Origin: Rhodopila globiformis
Lineage (GTDB): Bacteria; Pseudomonadota; Alphaproteobacteria; Acetobacterales; Acetobacteraceae
DNA: 54,760 nucleotides
Assembly (NCBI RefSeq): GCF_002937115.1
Contig: NZ_NHRY01000229.1
Coordinates: 1 to 54,760 of the forward strand
Reading direction: 5' to 3'
Notes under the pieces: generated by a model
What the model saw: only the letters and a program-made list of their open reading frames with translations
Database searches by the model: none
What the model was told of the DNA's origin: nothing
Part shown: piece after piece, positions 16,542 through 24,786 of the stretch
How the letters are laid out: each line of letters starts with the position of its first letter
Position numbering within the stretch: the stretch's first letter is position 1
Position numbers and translations under genes: made by a program

Positions 16542-17324
16542 TCAGGCACCGTAGCGCGGCGGCCGTTTTTCCATGAAGGCGCGCACGCCCTCGGCAAAAT
16601 CCGCGGACCGTCCGGCTTCACCTTGCAGCGAGGCCTCCAGGTCAAGCTGCCGCTCCAGCGTGTTGCCCGGCATGGCCGCGAACAGCCGCTTGGTCGCCGC
16701 CAGGGCCGCGGCCGGCGCCTGGCTCAGCCGCGCCGCCAGCGCCTCGGCCTCGGCGGCCAGAGCGGTGTCGTCCACCGCCTTCCAGATCATGCCCCACGCG
16801 GCCGCGGTGTCGGCGTCGATGGCGTCGCCCAGCATCGCCAGCGCCCGCGCCCGGGCCTCGCCGACGCCGTGCGCCAGGAAGAAGCTGCAGCCGCTGTCCG
16901 GCACCAGCCCCAGGCGGATGAACGCCTGCACGAAGCGGGCGGACCGCGCCGCCAGCACGATGTCGCAGGCCAGCGCGAACCCCGCGCCCGCCCCGGCCGC
17001 CACGCCGTTCACCGCGGCGACGAACGGCAGCCGCGAACCCCGGATGCGCCGCACCACCTGGTGGTGGAAGCCGTTCGCCAGCGCCTCCAGGTCGGGCGGG
17101 CCGTCCGGGCCGGGCTGGAACTCGGGGCCGACTTCCTGGCCGGCGCAGAAGCCGCGGCCTTCGCCGGTCAGCACCACGGCGCGGCAGGACGCATCCGCCT
17201 CGGCCGCGTCGATCGCCGCCAGCAGGCGGACCAGCATGTCCCGGGTGACGGCGTTCAGCTTGTCCGGCCGGTTCAGCACCAGCCCCCGCCAGCCGTCATG
17301 CGTCTCGACCCGGATGTCGTCCAT
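16542..17324 (-). CDS. Enoyl-CoA hydratase/isomerase family (PaaG-like)
   Basis: The 260-residue crotonase-fold protein has the oxyanion-hole segments GEGRGFCAGQEVG and VAAVNGVAAGAGAGFALACD, and RLGLVPDSGCSFFL, where the Asp is the acid/base of PaaG-type isomerases rather than the Glu of classical hydratases. That suggests an epoxyphenylacetyl-CoA isomerase-like or delta3-delta2 isomerase role (family knowledge, substrate inferred). Its ATG overlaps the pheA stop by one base (TGATG), so it is translationally coupled as the last gene of kdsB-pheA-ECH. No other phenylacetate gene is nearby, making the partnership odd. Confidence 0.83.
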   Translation of the reverse strand: MDDIRVETHDGWRGLVLNRPDKLNAVTRDMLVRLLAAIDAAEADASCRAVVLTGEGRGFCAGQEVGPEFQPGPDGPPDLEALANGFHHQVVRRIRGSRLPFVAAVNGVAAGAGAGFALACDIVLAARSARFVQAFIRLGLVPDSGCSFFLAHGVGEARARALAMLGDAIDADTAAAWGMIWKAVDDTALAAEAEALAARLSQAPAAALAATKRLFAAMPGNTLERQLDLEASLQGEAGRSADFAEGVRAFMEKRPPRYGA

Positions 17325-18178
17325 CAGTCGTCGCCTCCGCCTTGCGCCAGCCGGAATTCCGCCATCGGATAGACCCCCAGCACGCGCACCTCGGTCGAGA
17401 AGAACGACAGTTCCTCCAGCGCCCGGCGCAGCGCCGGCTGCTCGGGGTGGCCCTCGACGTCGCACAGGAACTGAGTCGCTGCGAACTGCCCGCCCAGCAT
17501 GTAGCTTTCCAGCTTGGTCATGTTGACCCCGTTGGTGGCGAACCCGCCCAGCGCCTTATACAGCGCGGCCGGCACGTTGCGGACCCTGAAGATGAACGTC
17601 GTCATCAATTTCGGCGTGGCCGGATCCAGGATCACCGGCCGGCGCGAGACGACGTAGAACCGCGTGGTGTTGTGCGCCGCGTCCTCGACATTGGCGCGCA
17701 GGATCTGCAGCCCGTAGATCTCCGCCGCCAGCGACGACGCGATCGCCGCGTCCTCCTTGTTGCCCCATTGCGCCACGAGCTGCGCCGAGCCGGCGGTGTC
17801 CGCCTCCACCACCGGCGCCAGGTTCAGCTCCGCCATGATCCGCCGCACCTGGCCCAGCGCCACGGAGTGCGAGTGCGCCCGCCTGATGTCGCTCAGCGTC
17901 GCGCCCGGCACGCCCAGCAGACAGTGCTCCACCCGCTGGAACTGCTCGGCGATGATGAACAGCTTCGAGTCCGGCAGCAGCGCGTGGATGTCCGACACCC
18001 GCCCGGCCAGGCTGTTCTCGCACGGCAGCATGCCCAGATCGGCGCGCGCCTCCCGCACCGCCTCGATCGCCACCGGGAAGGACAGGCAGGGCAGGGTCCG
18101 CATCTCGGGATAGGCGGCGCGGCAGGCCAGGTCGGAGTAGGCGCCCGGAATGCCCTGGAAGGCGATCACCCCGCTCAT
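17324..18178 (-). CDS. pheA: Prephenate dehydratase
   Basis: This monofunctional 284-residue enzyme converts prephenate to phenylpyruvate in phenylalanine synthesis. The N-terminal dehydratase domain starts MSGVIAFQGIPGAYSDLACR, has DLGMLPCENSLAGRVSDIHA, and ends with the catalytic HNTTRFYV block. A C-terminal ACT domain (MTTFIFRVRNVPAALYKALG, then GVNMTKLESYM, the Phe-binding motif) indicates feedback inhibition. There is no chorismate mutase domain. Its ATG overlaps the kdsB stop in ATGA, and its own stop overlaps the next start, so all three genes are coupled. Confidence 0.93.
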   Translation of the reverse strand: MSGVIAFQGIPGAYSDLACRAAYPEMRTLPCLSFPVAIEAVREARADLGMLPCENSLAGRVSDIHALLPDSKLFIIAEQFQRVEHCLLGVPGATLSDIRRAHSHSVALGQVRRIMAELNLAPVVEADTAGSAQLVAQWGNKEDAAIASSLAAEIYGLQILRANVEDAAHNTTRFYVVSRRPVILDPATPKLMTTFIFRVRNVPAALYKALGGFATNGVNMTKLESYMLGGQFAATQFLCDVEGHPEQPALRRALEELSFFSTEVRVLGVYPMAEFRLAQGGGDD

Positions 18179-18909
18179 CGGCGAGCCAGCCAGGCGCGGG
18201 CGCGTTCCAGGTCCTCCGGCGTGTCGACCCCGAACGGTCCGTGCTCCATGCGCGCGCAGGCGATCCGCATGCCATGCTCCAGCGCCCGCAGTTGCTCCAG
18301 GCTTTCGCGCCGCTCCAGCGGGCTTGGCGGCAGCGCGACGAAGCGGTCGAGCGCCGCCCGTCGCCAGGCATAGATGCCGACATGGTGCCAGCGTGGCCCC
18401 GGCCCCCACGGGATGGGCAGGCGGGAGAAATACAGCGCCGGCGCGACCGCCTCGTCCGGCCCGAAGGCGCAGGCGGCCTTGACGAAGGACTCCGTCGCGG
18501 CCTCGGCCTCGTCGCCGATCGGCACCACCAGCGTGCCGATGTCCACGCTGGGATTGGCCAGCGGCGTGATCACCAGGCGCAGCCCCGCAGGGTCCAGGGT
18601 CGGGAAATCGCCCTGCAGGTTGACCACCACATCGTGCCGGCGATCCGGATCGAGTTCCGCCAGCGCCGCGTGCACCCGGTCGGAGCCGGAGGGCAGCGCC
18701 GGGTCGGTCAGCACCACCCGGCCGCCGGCCGCCCGCACCACCGCGGCGATCTCGGGATCGCCGCTGGCGACGGCGACCGGGCCGATGCCGGCCTGCCGAC
18801 CGCGGTCGAGCATGTGCAGGATCATGGGCTTGCCGTTGATGTCGGCGAGCGGCTTGCCGGGCAGGCGCGTCGAGGCCATGCGGGCGGGAATGACGACGAT
18901 CGGGTTCAC
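18175..18909 (-). CDS. kdsB: 3-deoxy-manno-octulosonate cytidylyltransferase
   Basis: KdsB activates Kdo as CMP-Kdo for lipopolysaccharide inner core. The 244-residue nucleotidyltransferase has the N-terminal loop VVIPARMASTRLPGKPLADI, GKPMILHML, SGSDRVHAAL, NLQGDFPTLDP, and WHHVGIYAWRRAAL near the C-terminus. GTG 18909 is the likely start because the fold begins immediately after it; a weak AGGA lies upstream. It is the first gene of a run overlapping pheA by 4 bp and is divergent from hisN, with 169 bp between starts. Its presence implies a Kdo-containing outer membrane. Confidence 0.92.
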   Translation of the reverse strand: MNPIVVIPARMASTRLPGKPLADINGKPMILHMLDRGRQAGIGPVAVASGDPEIAAVVRAAGGRVVLTDPALPSGSDRVHAALAELDPDRRHDVVVNLQGDFPTLDPAGLRLVITPLANPSVDIGTLVVPIGDEAEAATESFVKAACAFGPDEAVAPALYFSRLPIPWGPGPRWHHVGIYAWRRAALDRFVALPPSPLERRESLEQLRALEHGMRIACARMEHGPFGVDTPEDLERARAWLARR

Positions 18910-19078
18910 GCGCGAGGAAATCCTGAGACAGGAACCACTTGGCGGCACGGGTTCCAGCTCCCGGCTACGGCGGTCCGGCGGTGGGTTGAAGGCGATGTTT
19001 CGTTTCCCTATGGTCCGGCGACAATACGGACCTGCCCGCCCCGGCGCAACGGCGGGCCTGCAAGGACCAGGACGCGGC

Positions 19079-19858
19079 ATGGACGACCTCACCCCGTATG
19101 TGGCAGCCGCCATCGCTGCGGCCGATGCCGCCGCCGACGTCATCCGCCCGTTCTTCCGCGCCGCCATCCCGGCCGACATCAAGGCCGATCAGTCGCCGGT
19201 GACGGTGGCCGACCGGAATGCCGAGCTGGCGATGCGGGCGGTGCTGAACCGGCTGTGCCCCGAGTGCGGCATCCTGGGCGAGGAATACGGGCTGGAGCGG
19301 CCCGAGGCCCGGCTGCGCTGGGTGCTGGACCCGATCGACGGCACCCGCGCCTTCATAACCGGCCGCCCCACCTTCGGCTCGCTGGTCGCGCTGCTGGACG
19401 GCGACTCCCCCCTGGTCGGCATCATCGACCAACCCGTCACCCGCGAGCGCTGGATCGGCCGCGCCGACGCTCCGACAGTGTTTGCCGGCGGCCTGGGCGG
19501 GGCAATTGGCACACGCCCGTGTGCGGACCTGGCGCACGCCGAGCTGTCCTGCACCAGCCCGGAGATGCTGGGCAGCGACATGGCGCGCTGGCAGCTTCTG
19601 GCGGCGCGGGTGCGGCGCAACTACTGGGGCGGCGATTGCTACGCCTATGGGCTGCTGGCGCTGGGGCAGATCGACGTGATCGTCGAGTGCGACCTGAAGC
19701 CCTGGGACTGGGCGGCGCTGCTGCCGGTGGTGCGCGGTGCCGGCGGGATGCTGACCGACTGGCAGGGCAACCCGCCGCGGGTCGAGGGCGATGGACGGGT
19801 CATCGCCGTCGGCGATCCGGCGCTGCTGGCCGACGTGGTGGCGGTGCTGGGGCCGTAG
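19079..19858 (+). CDS. hisN: Histidinol-phosphatase, inositol-monophosphatase family
   Basis: The 259-residue metal-dependent phosphatase dephosphorylates L-histidinol phosphate in histidine synthesis in bacteria lacking HisB-type activity. The metal site is built from GILGEEYG (Glu) and WVLDPIDGTRAFITGRPTFG (the DPIDGTR motif), with the second Asp in ECDLKPWDWAALLPVV. GDCYAYGLLALGQIDVIVEC is typical of HisN. AGGACC precedes the ATG. It is divergent from kdsB. General IMPase activity cannot be excluded, but the motif set favours HisN. Confidence 0.88.
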   Translation: MDDLTPYVAAAIAAADAAADVIRPFFRAAIPADIKADQSPVTVADRNAELAMRAVLNRLCPECGILGEEYGLERPEARLRWVLDPIDGTRAFITGRPTFGSLVALLDGDSPLVGIIDQPVTRERWIGRADAPTVFAGGLGGAIGTRPCADLAHAELSCTSPEMLGSDMARWQLLAARVRRNYWGGDCYAYGLLALGQIDVIVECDLKPWDWAALLPVVRGAGGMLTDWQGNPPRVEGDGRVIAVGDPALLADVVAVLGP

Positions 19859-20073
19859 CCGGTTTCCACCGTCCGGGCGCTGACACAGCGGCCTGGCGTG
19901 TCATGCCCCCTCGTCAGGCCCCGGCCTGGGCGGCGGCGGCTCATGCCGCGTGCCATGGCGTCGCTTGAACCGCGGCGCCTGGCCGGCATTCGGCCGCGGA
20001 TCACGGCGCTGTCGTTTGACAGGACTCGTTCGGGACCCGAGTCTGCCGGCCATTCGTGCCGGGACGCCGTGCC

Positions 20074-20652
20074 ATGCGCCAGCGTGTGATCCTGTCTGTC
20101 ATCGCCATCGCGGCCATCGGCCTGGGCCATGTCCCGGCGCCCGCCCTGGCGCGTGGTGGCGGGGGCGGGCACGCGGGCTTCGGCGCGCACGGGATTTTTG
20201 CCGCACGCAGCGGGTTTGGCCGCCATGCCGGCCTGCGTGCCGCGGCCGGCGGTTTCGTGCTTCGCGGCGGCGGGCGCGCTCCCGGTGGCGCAGGCTTTGC
20301 CCGGCGGAGCCGCTTTGCCGCCCGGCCCATCCAGCCCGAGGCCATCCAGCCCGAGGTGATCGTCGTTCCGCCCGTCGGGGGAACCGGCGCGATCGTGCCT
20401 CCGTTCACCGGCCCCATCGTGATGCCGTTCGGAGCAGGCGTCAGCACCGCGTTGAATGGCGGATTCCCGGGTGTCGTTACCTCGTTCGCCGCGCCGCTTG
20501 CCTCCGGCCCGCCGGATGCAGCCCGGGCGCGTGAGGCAGCCCGCCGCAGCGCGGCAGGGGACGGCGGCGCGTCGAGCGGCAGCCAGCCGAGCCGGTCCCT
20601 GACCGCCTGTTATCCGATACCAAATGGCTATCATTGCAACTGGCCTTCGTAG
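20074..20652 (+). CDS. Secreted Gly/Ala/Arg-rich protein of unknown function
   Basis: The 192-residue product has a signal peptide (MRQRVILSVIAIAAIGLGHV, cleavage near PALA-RG) and a mature part rich in Gly, Ala, Arg and Phe (GGGGGHAGFGAHGIFAARSG). A duplicated segment, IQPEAIQPEV, leads into a Pro/Val/Gly region. The C-terminus contains two cysteines (LTACYPIPNGYHCNWPS). ATG 20074 is preferred over an in-frame GTG 18 bp upstream because it begins the signal peptide. Low complexity prevents family assignment; it may be a surface or matrix protein. The 215 bp before it hold nothing recognised. Confidence 0.6.
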   Translation: MRQRVILSVIAIAAIGLGHVPAPALARGGGGGHAGFGAHGIFAARSGFGRHAGLRAAAGGFVLRGGGRAPGGAGFARRSRFAARPIQPEAIQPEVIVVPPVGGTGAIVPPFTGPIVMPFGAGVSTALNGGFPGVVTSFAAPLASGPPDAARAREAARRSAAGDGGASSGSQPSRSLTACYPIPNGYHCNWPS

Positions 20653-20876
20653 CGGGGCTGTCGTACGGCGTACCAGGGCAGGGTCCGGTCCCGGCAGATC
20701 GTTATTTGTTGAACTGCAATCGTCCTGTCCTCTTCTCTTGCCACGACATCCGCTGTTGTGTTGACCGCCCGGTTGATTCATGGATGCCATGCGTCGGACT
20801 GAATGGTTTGATGGTCGCGCAGCGGCAGGCCCCCGGCGCCTGCCGCGGTGCCGGCTGCGATGCGAAGGAGGATTAA

Positions 20877-21293
20877 ATGAATTACCGAAACATAAAGCCC
20901 GTGCAAGCTGCCTGCATCGTCATCGCCCTGTGCGGCTTCGCCACCGTGCAGGCCGGGGCGGCGGCGCCGCTGAAGCCGCCGCTGTCGGCGCTCGACCCCG
21001 ACAAGGACGGCACGGTCAGCCTCGAAGAGGCCAAGGCGGCCGCGGACAGGAAGTTCGACGCCCTCGATGCCGATCACGACGGCACGCTGACGCTGCAGGA
21101 GACCAAGGGCACGTTCCTGAAGTCCACCTTCCCGAAGGCGGATCCGGACAAGGACAAGACACTCGACAAGACGGAGTGGGAGGCGCAGGTGGAACAGCGC
21201 TTCAAGGCCGCCGACACCAACCGCGACGGCACGCTGGACGCAAAGGAACTGGCCTCGCCCGCCGGCATGCGCCTGCTGAAGCTGGTGCAGTAG
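20877..21293 (+). CDS. Exported EF-hand calcium-binding protein
   Basis: The 138-residue protein has a signal peptide (to about residue 29, VQAGAAA) and four EF-hand loops: DPDKDGTVSLEE (40-51), DADHDGTLTLQE (64-75), DPDKDKTLDKTE (89-100) and DTNRDGTLDAKE (113-124). Loops 1, 2 and 4 have all canonical Ca2+ ligands; loop 3 has Lys in place of the usual Gly at position 6, which may weaken binding. AAGGAGG lies before the ATG. Calmodulin-like periplasmic proteins are common in alphaproteobacteria, but their target is generally unknown. It converges on the TonB-dependent receptor. Confidence 0.85.
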   Translation: MNYRNIKPVQAACIVIALCGFATVQAGAAAPLKPPLSALDPDKDGTVSLEEAKAAADRKFDALDADHDGTLTLQETKGTFLKSTFPKADPDKDKTLDKTEWEAQVEQRFKAADTNRDGTLDAKELASPAGMRLLKLVQ

Positions 21294-21388
21294 CCCGCTT
21301 GCCCCGCGTCCTGGCCGGGTATCTCCGGCGGGGTGTTCGGGCCAGCCTCGGCGATCCAGGGCGCCGGACGGAATTGCCACGGGGACGA

Positions 21389-23872
21389 TCAGAACGTAAT
21401 CCGTATCCCGCCGAACCCGGCCACCGGCGCGGCAATGCTGTACGCCCGCGGGTTGGTCGCGCCCGGCGCCTGCGCCAGGAACACCGAGCTCGTCGGCGAG
21501 AACGTGCCGTAGGTGTAATAGCGTTGGTTGGTCACGTTGTCGACCTCGGCGAACAGCTGCACATGCGGCGTGACCTGGTAGCTCGTGCTCAGCGTCAGGG
21601 TGAAGAACGGCGGCAGCTTCGGCGTCAGGTTGGGATCGTCGCCGAACAGGTACGACCCGCTCTGCACGATCATGGCGGCGGCCAGCGTCCAGGCGTCGGT
21701 GGCGTTGTAGGTCATGCCCAGCTTGCCCTGCTGCGCCGGAATGCCAGGCAACTGGTTGCCTGGGCGGACCGTGATGTTGCCGTTGGCATCGGCTGCCGGA
21801 TTGTTGCCGGCGGCCTGCACGAAGCCGGTCTGGAAGGTGGCGTCGGTGTAGGTATAGGCGACATAGGCCGACCAGCGCGGCGCGGTGTAGCGCAGGCTGG
21901 CATCGATGCCTTGCCGGCGGGTCTGTCCGACATTGGTGAAGAACGCCCGGTTCAGCGTCACGCTGTTGACGAAGGCGATGTCGTTGTCGAGGTTGCTGCG
22001 GTAGACGTCCAGGTCATAGCTCAGCCGGCTGCCCGCGCCGGTGGCCACCTTGCCGCGCAATCCGAACTCGACCGTATGCGCCACCACCTGCTGCAGATTC
22101 GGATCGCCGGTGAAGAAGTTCGCCAGGCTGCAGGCGTTGGCCGGCCCGGCGCAGGACAGTTCCGCCGGCGTCGGCGCGCGGTTGGCCTCGGCATAGCCGG
22201 CATAAGCGGTCAGCCACGGCGCAAACTGATAGGTCAGGCCGCCCGCGGGATTGAAGTGCGCGTAGTCATGGTTGCCGCTCAGGTCGCCGCCGTTCTGGTC
22301 GCTCAGGTCGATCTGCGCGGTGTTGAACCGGCCCGAGGCGGTCAGCGCCAGCTTGTCGGTCAGGTTCAGCGTGTCGGCGAAGAACACACCGTAATACGCA
22401 TCACTGATCGCGACCCGCACCGGTGAGTTGGTGCCCGGCTCGTCGATGACCACGCCGGGGCCGACGAAGGCGCGGGTCAGCGGCGTGAGGCCGCCGATGA
22501 GGCCGGCCGCGGTGAACATGGTCTGCGCGCCGTCGAAGCTGAAGCCGGCAACGAAATGGTTCTTCCGCCCGAACACGTCGCGCGTGTCGGTCACCTGCAG
22601 CGAGGCGCCGTAGCCGTTGGTGTTGGTCGTCTGGTTGTCCAGCTCGGAATAGGCGAACGGGCTGGGGCCGAGGAACGCCGGGATCGTCGCGCCGCCCAGC
22701 GTGGTGCTGGGACCGCTGTTGGTGCACAGCAGGCCCGAGCCATCGGTGCATGGCGTGTCGTTCGGCGCGTTGCCGTTGGAGGCGCGCTGCAGGAAGTTGT
22801 TGTAGTAGGCAACCGCCTGCACCGAGTCGTAGTCGTTGATCTGCACGTTGCCGTTCAGGCTGAGCTGCATCATCTGGTTGCTGATGAAGTTCGGCTCCGT
22901 GAATTGCGCCGCCGGATCCACCGCCAGCAGCTCGACCGGTGAGGTTCCCGGGCCGTTCAGCGCCGAATGCGCCAGCAGCGTGCTGACGTGCAGCTCGGCG
23001 GTGTCGCTGCGCCAGCCGATGTCGCCGTAGAAGTTCTCCAGCGACGAGTTCTGGTCGTCGCGCCAGCCCGCCTGCCGCACGCCGCTGCCGGCGACATAGA
23101 CCGCGGTGTTGCCGCTCTGCTTGCCGTACTGGAGATAGCCGCCGAGCGTGCCGAACGAGCCGCCGCGCACCTCGATCTCGGCACCCTGGTAGGTGAAGCC
23201 ATTCTTCAGCTGGATGTTCAGCGCGCCGCCCAGCGCGTTCAGCCCGAACACCGGGTTCGAGCCCACAAGGTCGATCGTGCTGATCGCCACCTCGGGCAGC
23301 AGGTCGAAATTGACCGTGTCGCCGAACGGCTCGTTGAAGCGGATGCCGTTGACGTAGGCGGCGAGGCCCTGCGGCGTGCCTTGCAAGGGCGAGGCCTGGT
23401 AGCCGTGGTAGAAGAACGTCGGCTGGTACGGGTTGCCCGAGGCGGAGTCGACGTTGACCCCGCCAACGGTTTCGTTCAGCGCGCGGACGGCGTTGGGCGT
23501 GGTGGTGCCGCCGCGCGTCAGGGCAGGGCCGCTCACCACGTTGGTCTGGGCCGGCACGGTGTTGCGATCAATGCCGGAGCCGAGCAGTGGCGACGGGGCG
23601 ATGATGTCGACCTGCGGCAGGCTGATCGCCGGCGATTGCCCCTGGGCCTGCGGCTCGGTTTGGCCCTGGGGCGATCCCTGGGGCGATCCCTGGGGCGATC
23701 CCTGGGGCGATCCCTGGGGCTGTCCCTGGACCGGGTCGCCGCCCGGCTGCTGCGCCTGGGCCGGGAGGCAGGCCAGGATGCCAAGCGCGGCCGCACCGAC
23801 CAGATGGCGCGCAATCCAGCGCATGATTCGGCGTGCGGTTCGGGGCGCGGCGTGCGGTCCGCGTGGTGCCAT
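21389..23872 (-). CDS. TonB-dependent outer-membrane receptor
   Basis: The protein of about 827 residues has a signal peptide ending ACLPAQAQ, a Pro-Gln-Gly-Ser repeat linker, a plug domain (VSGPALTRGGTTTPNAVRAL, then IDLVGSNPVFGLNALGGALN) and a 22-strand barrel ending in Phe (FGGIRITF). Late barrel motifs are LSYDLDVYRSNLDNDIAFVN and FAEVDNVTNQRYYTYGTF. ATG 23872 is preferred: GGGGGA lies 8 nt upstream, while an ATG nine codons earlier lacks a ribosome site. TonB receptors import siderophores, vitamins or sugars; no adjacent gene hints at the ligand. Two consecutive hairpins lie in the likely 5' leader. Confidence 0.88.
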   Translation of the reverse strand: MAPRGPHAAPRTARRIMRWIARHLVGAAALGILACLPAQAQQPGGDPVQGQPQGSPQGSPQGSPQGSPQGQTEPQAQGQSPAISLPQVDIIAPSPLLGSGIDRNTVPAQTNVVSGPALTRGGTTTPNAVRALNETVGGVNVDSASGNPYQPTFFYHGYQASPLQGTPQGLAAYVNGIRFNEPFGDTVNFDLLPEVAISTIDLVGSNPVFGLNALGGALNIQLKNGFTYQGAEIEVRGGSFGTLGGYLQYGKQSGNTAVYVAGSGVRQAGWRDDQNSSLENFYGDIGWRSDTAELHVSTLLAHSALNGPGTSPVELLAVDPAAQFTEPNFISNQMMQLSLNGNVQINDYDSVQAVAYYNNFLQRASNGNAPNDTPCTDGSGLLCTNSGPSTTLGGATIPAFLGPSPFAYSELDNQTTNTNGYGASLQVTDTRDVFGRKNHFVAGFSFDGAQTMFTAAGLIGGLTPLTRAFVGPGVVIDEPGTNSPVRVAISDAYYGVFFADTLNLTDKLALTASGRFNTAQIDLSDQNGGDLSGNHDYAHFNPAGGLTYQFAPWLTAYAGYAEANRAPTPAELSCAGPANACSLANFFTGDPNLQQVVAHTVEFGLRGKVATGAGSRLSYDLDVYRSNLDNDIAFVNSVTLNRAFFTNVGQTRRQGIDASLRYTAPRWSAYVAYTYTDATFQTGFVQAAGNNPAADANGNITVRPGNQLPGIPAQQGKLGMTYNATDAWTLAAAMIVQSGSYLFGDDPNLTPKLPPFFTLTLSTSYQVTPHVQLFAEVDNVTNQRYYTYGTFSPTSSVFLAQAPGATNPRAYSIAAPVAGFGGIRITF
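23664..23723. repeat. 12-bp tandem repeat inside the TonB receptor gene
   Basis: Four exact copies of CCCTGGGGCGAT (23664-23711) plus a diverged fifth encode the PQGS repeats of the periplasmic linker before the plug. Because the unit is a multiple of three, copy-number change by slippage would only lengthen or shorten the linker. Confidence 0.85.
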
Positions 23873-23945
23873 GATCGAATCCCCCGGTATTCCTTCCATG
23901 TCAGGTATAGATGCCGCACCGGCGGTGGCGCGTCGATGGCAGGCA

Positions 23946-24002
23946 TTCCCGGAATCGCCGGGAAAACGTCCCGATTTGCCGCAGGCTCATCACGTCGGGA
24001 CG
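23946..24002 (-). promoter_or_regulatory. Paired hairpins in the receptor leader region
   Basis: Two dyads lie 74-130 bp upstream of the receptor start: CGTCCCGA/TCGGGACG (23967-23974 and 23995-24002, perfect 8 bp) and TTCCCGG/CCGGGAA (23946-23952 and 23958-23964, loop of five). They could be operators or an RNA leader. I do not recognise a cobalamin or other known riboswitch core in them. Confidence 0.35.
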
Positions 24003-24510
24003 AGTTGGGCGGGGAGTCCTGGAGTGGTGAGGTGGTGCGTCCCCGGGAGGTGAGGCGGTGCGTCCCCGGCTGGGCCGGTGTGGTTGATGGTGCATTCCTG
24101 TTCGCACAGAGAATGACGGAGGGCGATGGAGGGCCGCGGAGCGTCAGGGGGATGCTGCGCAGTCTGGTGCGGATATTGCTGTCATGTCAGGCAGCTTCAC
24201 CGATCCGGCCATGCGGCGATGCCTGGTGCGGCGGTGCCGGTTGTCGTGCGCTTCGCGCGTAGCGCAAAAGGGTCTTCCCTGTGGCCCTTGTGTCCTTCGC
24301 TTTTCTCCGTGTTGAAAACCGGTAGGCGAAACGGCACCGGCGAGGCCAGGTACGCACCGCCATCAGCCACGCCGCCGCCCATTATGCCGACGTCCTGCGG
24401 CTACGGGGCGGCGATGAACAGACCGGCTTTCACGCCCCCGCCTTCTGTCCGGTCGGCGGCGGGACAGAGGCACCCTTGAACCGCGGCCAGCGCCGGGCCA
24501 CATTTCGCCC
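24003..24510. repeat. Gene-free stretch with direct and imperfect inverted repeats
   Basis: A 21-bp direct repeat with one mismatch, GGTGAGGTGGTGCGTCCCCG and the following copy, lies at 24026-24046 and 24049-24069. Around 24105-24140 (GACGGAGGGCGATGGAGGGC) and 24272-24312 (GGCCCTTGTGTCCTTCGC, then TCTCCGTGT) are degenerate inverted arms about 130 bp apart. They resemble in style the long-armed elements at 31.3, 39.0 and 45.3 kb. No gene was found. Confidence 0.45.
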
Positions 24511-24786
24511 ATGGACAAGAAACCTCCACCCGACCTGGAGATGACGCTGGAGGGTGAATTCGTCTCACCACCCACGCCGCCGTTGACCACGCGGATCATG
24601 TTCTGGGCCGTTGTCACCGCCGCTATCGCGGGCGCCGTCTGCATCGCCGCGCTGGCCCTGTGGGTCGCGCTCAGCGTCCTGCCGATTGTACTCGGCGCGC
24701 TGGTCGTCGCCTATGTCGTGTATCGCTACCGGCTGTGGCGGGCCGGGATTTCAGTTGGCCGCCAGCCCGACCTCTGGCGCCCGTAG
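24511..24786 (+). CDS. Small two-helix membrane protein
   Basis: The 91-residue protein has an acidic/proline-rich N-terminus (MDKKPPPDLEMTLEGEFVSP) and two predicted membrane helices at about 30-52 (FWAVVTAAIAGAVCIAALAL) and 54-70 (VLPIVLGALVVAYVVYRYRL), ending in a basic tail. No family was recognised. No strong ribosome site is visible (weak GCGCCGGGCC upstream). Its last 36 bp overlap the convergent monooxygenase gene, which also uses that DNA, so the true 3' end of one of the two should be viewed cautiously. Confidence 0.6.
   Translation: MDKKPPPDLEMTLEGEFVSPPTPPLTTRIMFWAVVTAAIAGAVCIAALALWVALSVLPIVLGALVVAYVVYRYRLWRAGISVGRQPDLWRP

Noticed and set aside
21389-23899. Start of the TonB receptor at 23899
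   Set aside because: No ribosome site precedes that ATG, whereas ATG 23872 follows a G-rich site; the nine extra residues add nothing to the signal peptide.
23873-24100. Cobalamin riboswitch upstream of the TonB receptor
   Set aside because: No B12-box or conserved core was found; only two simple dyads.
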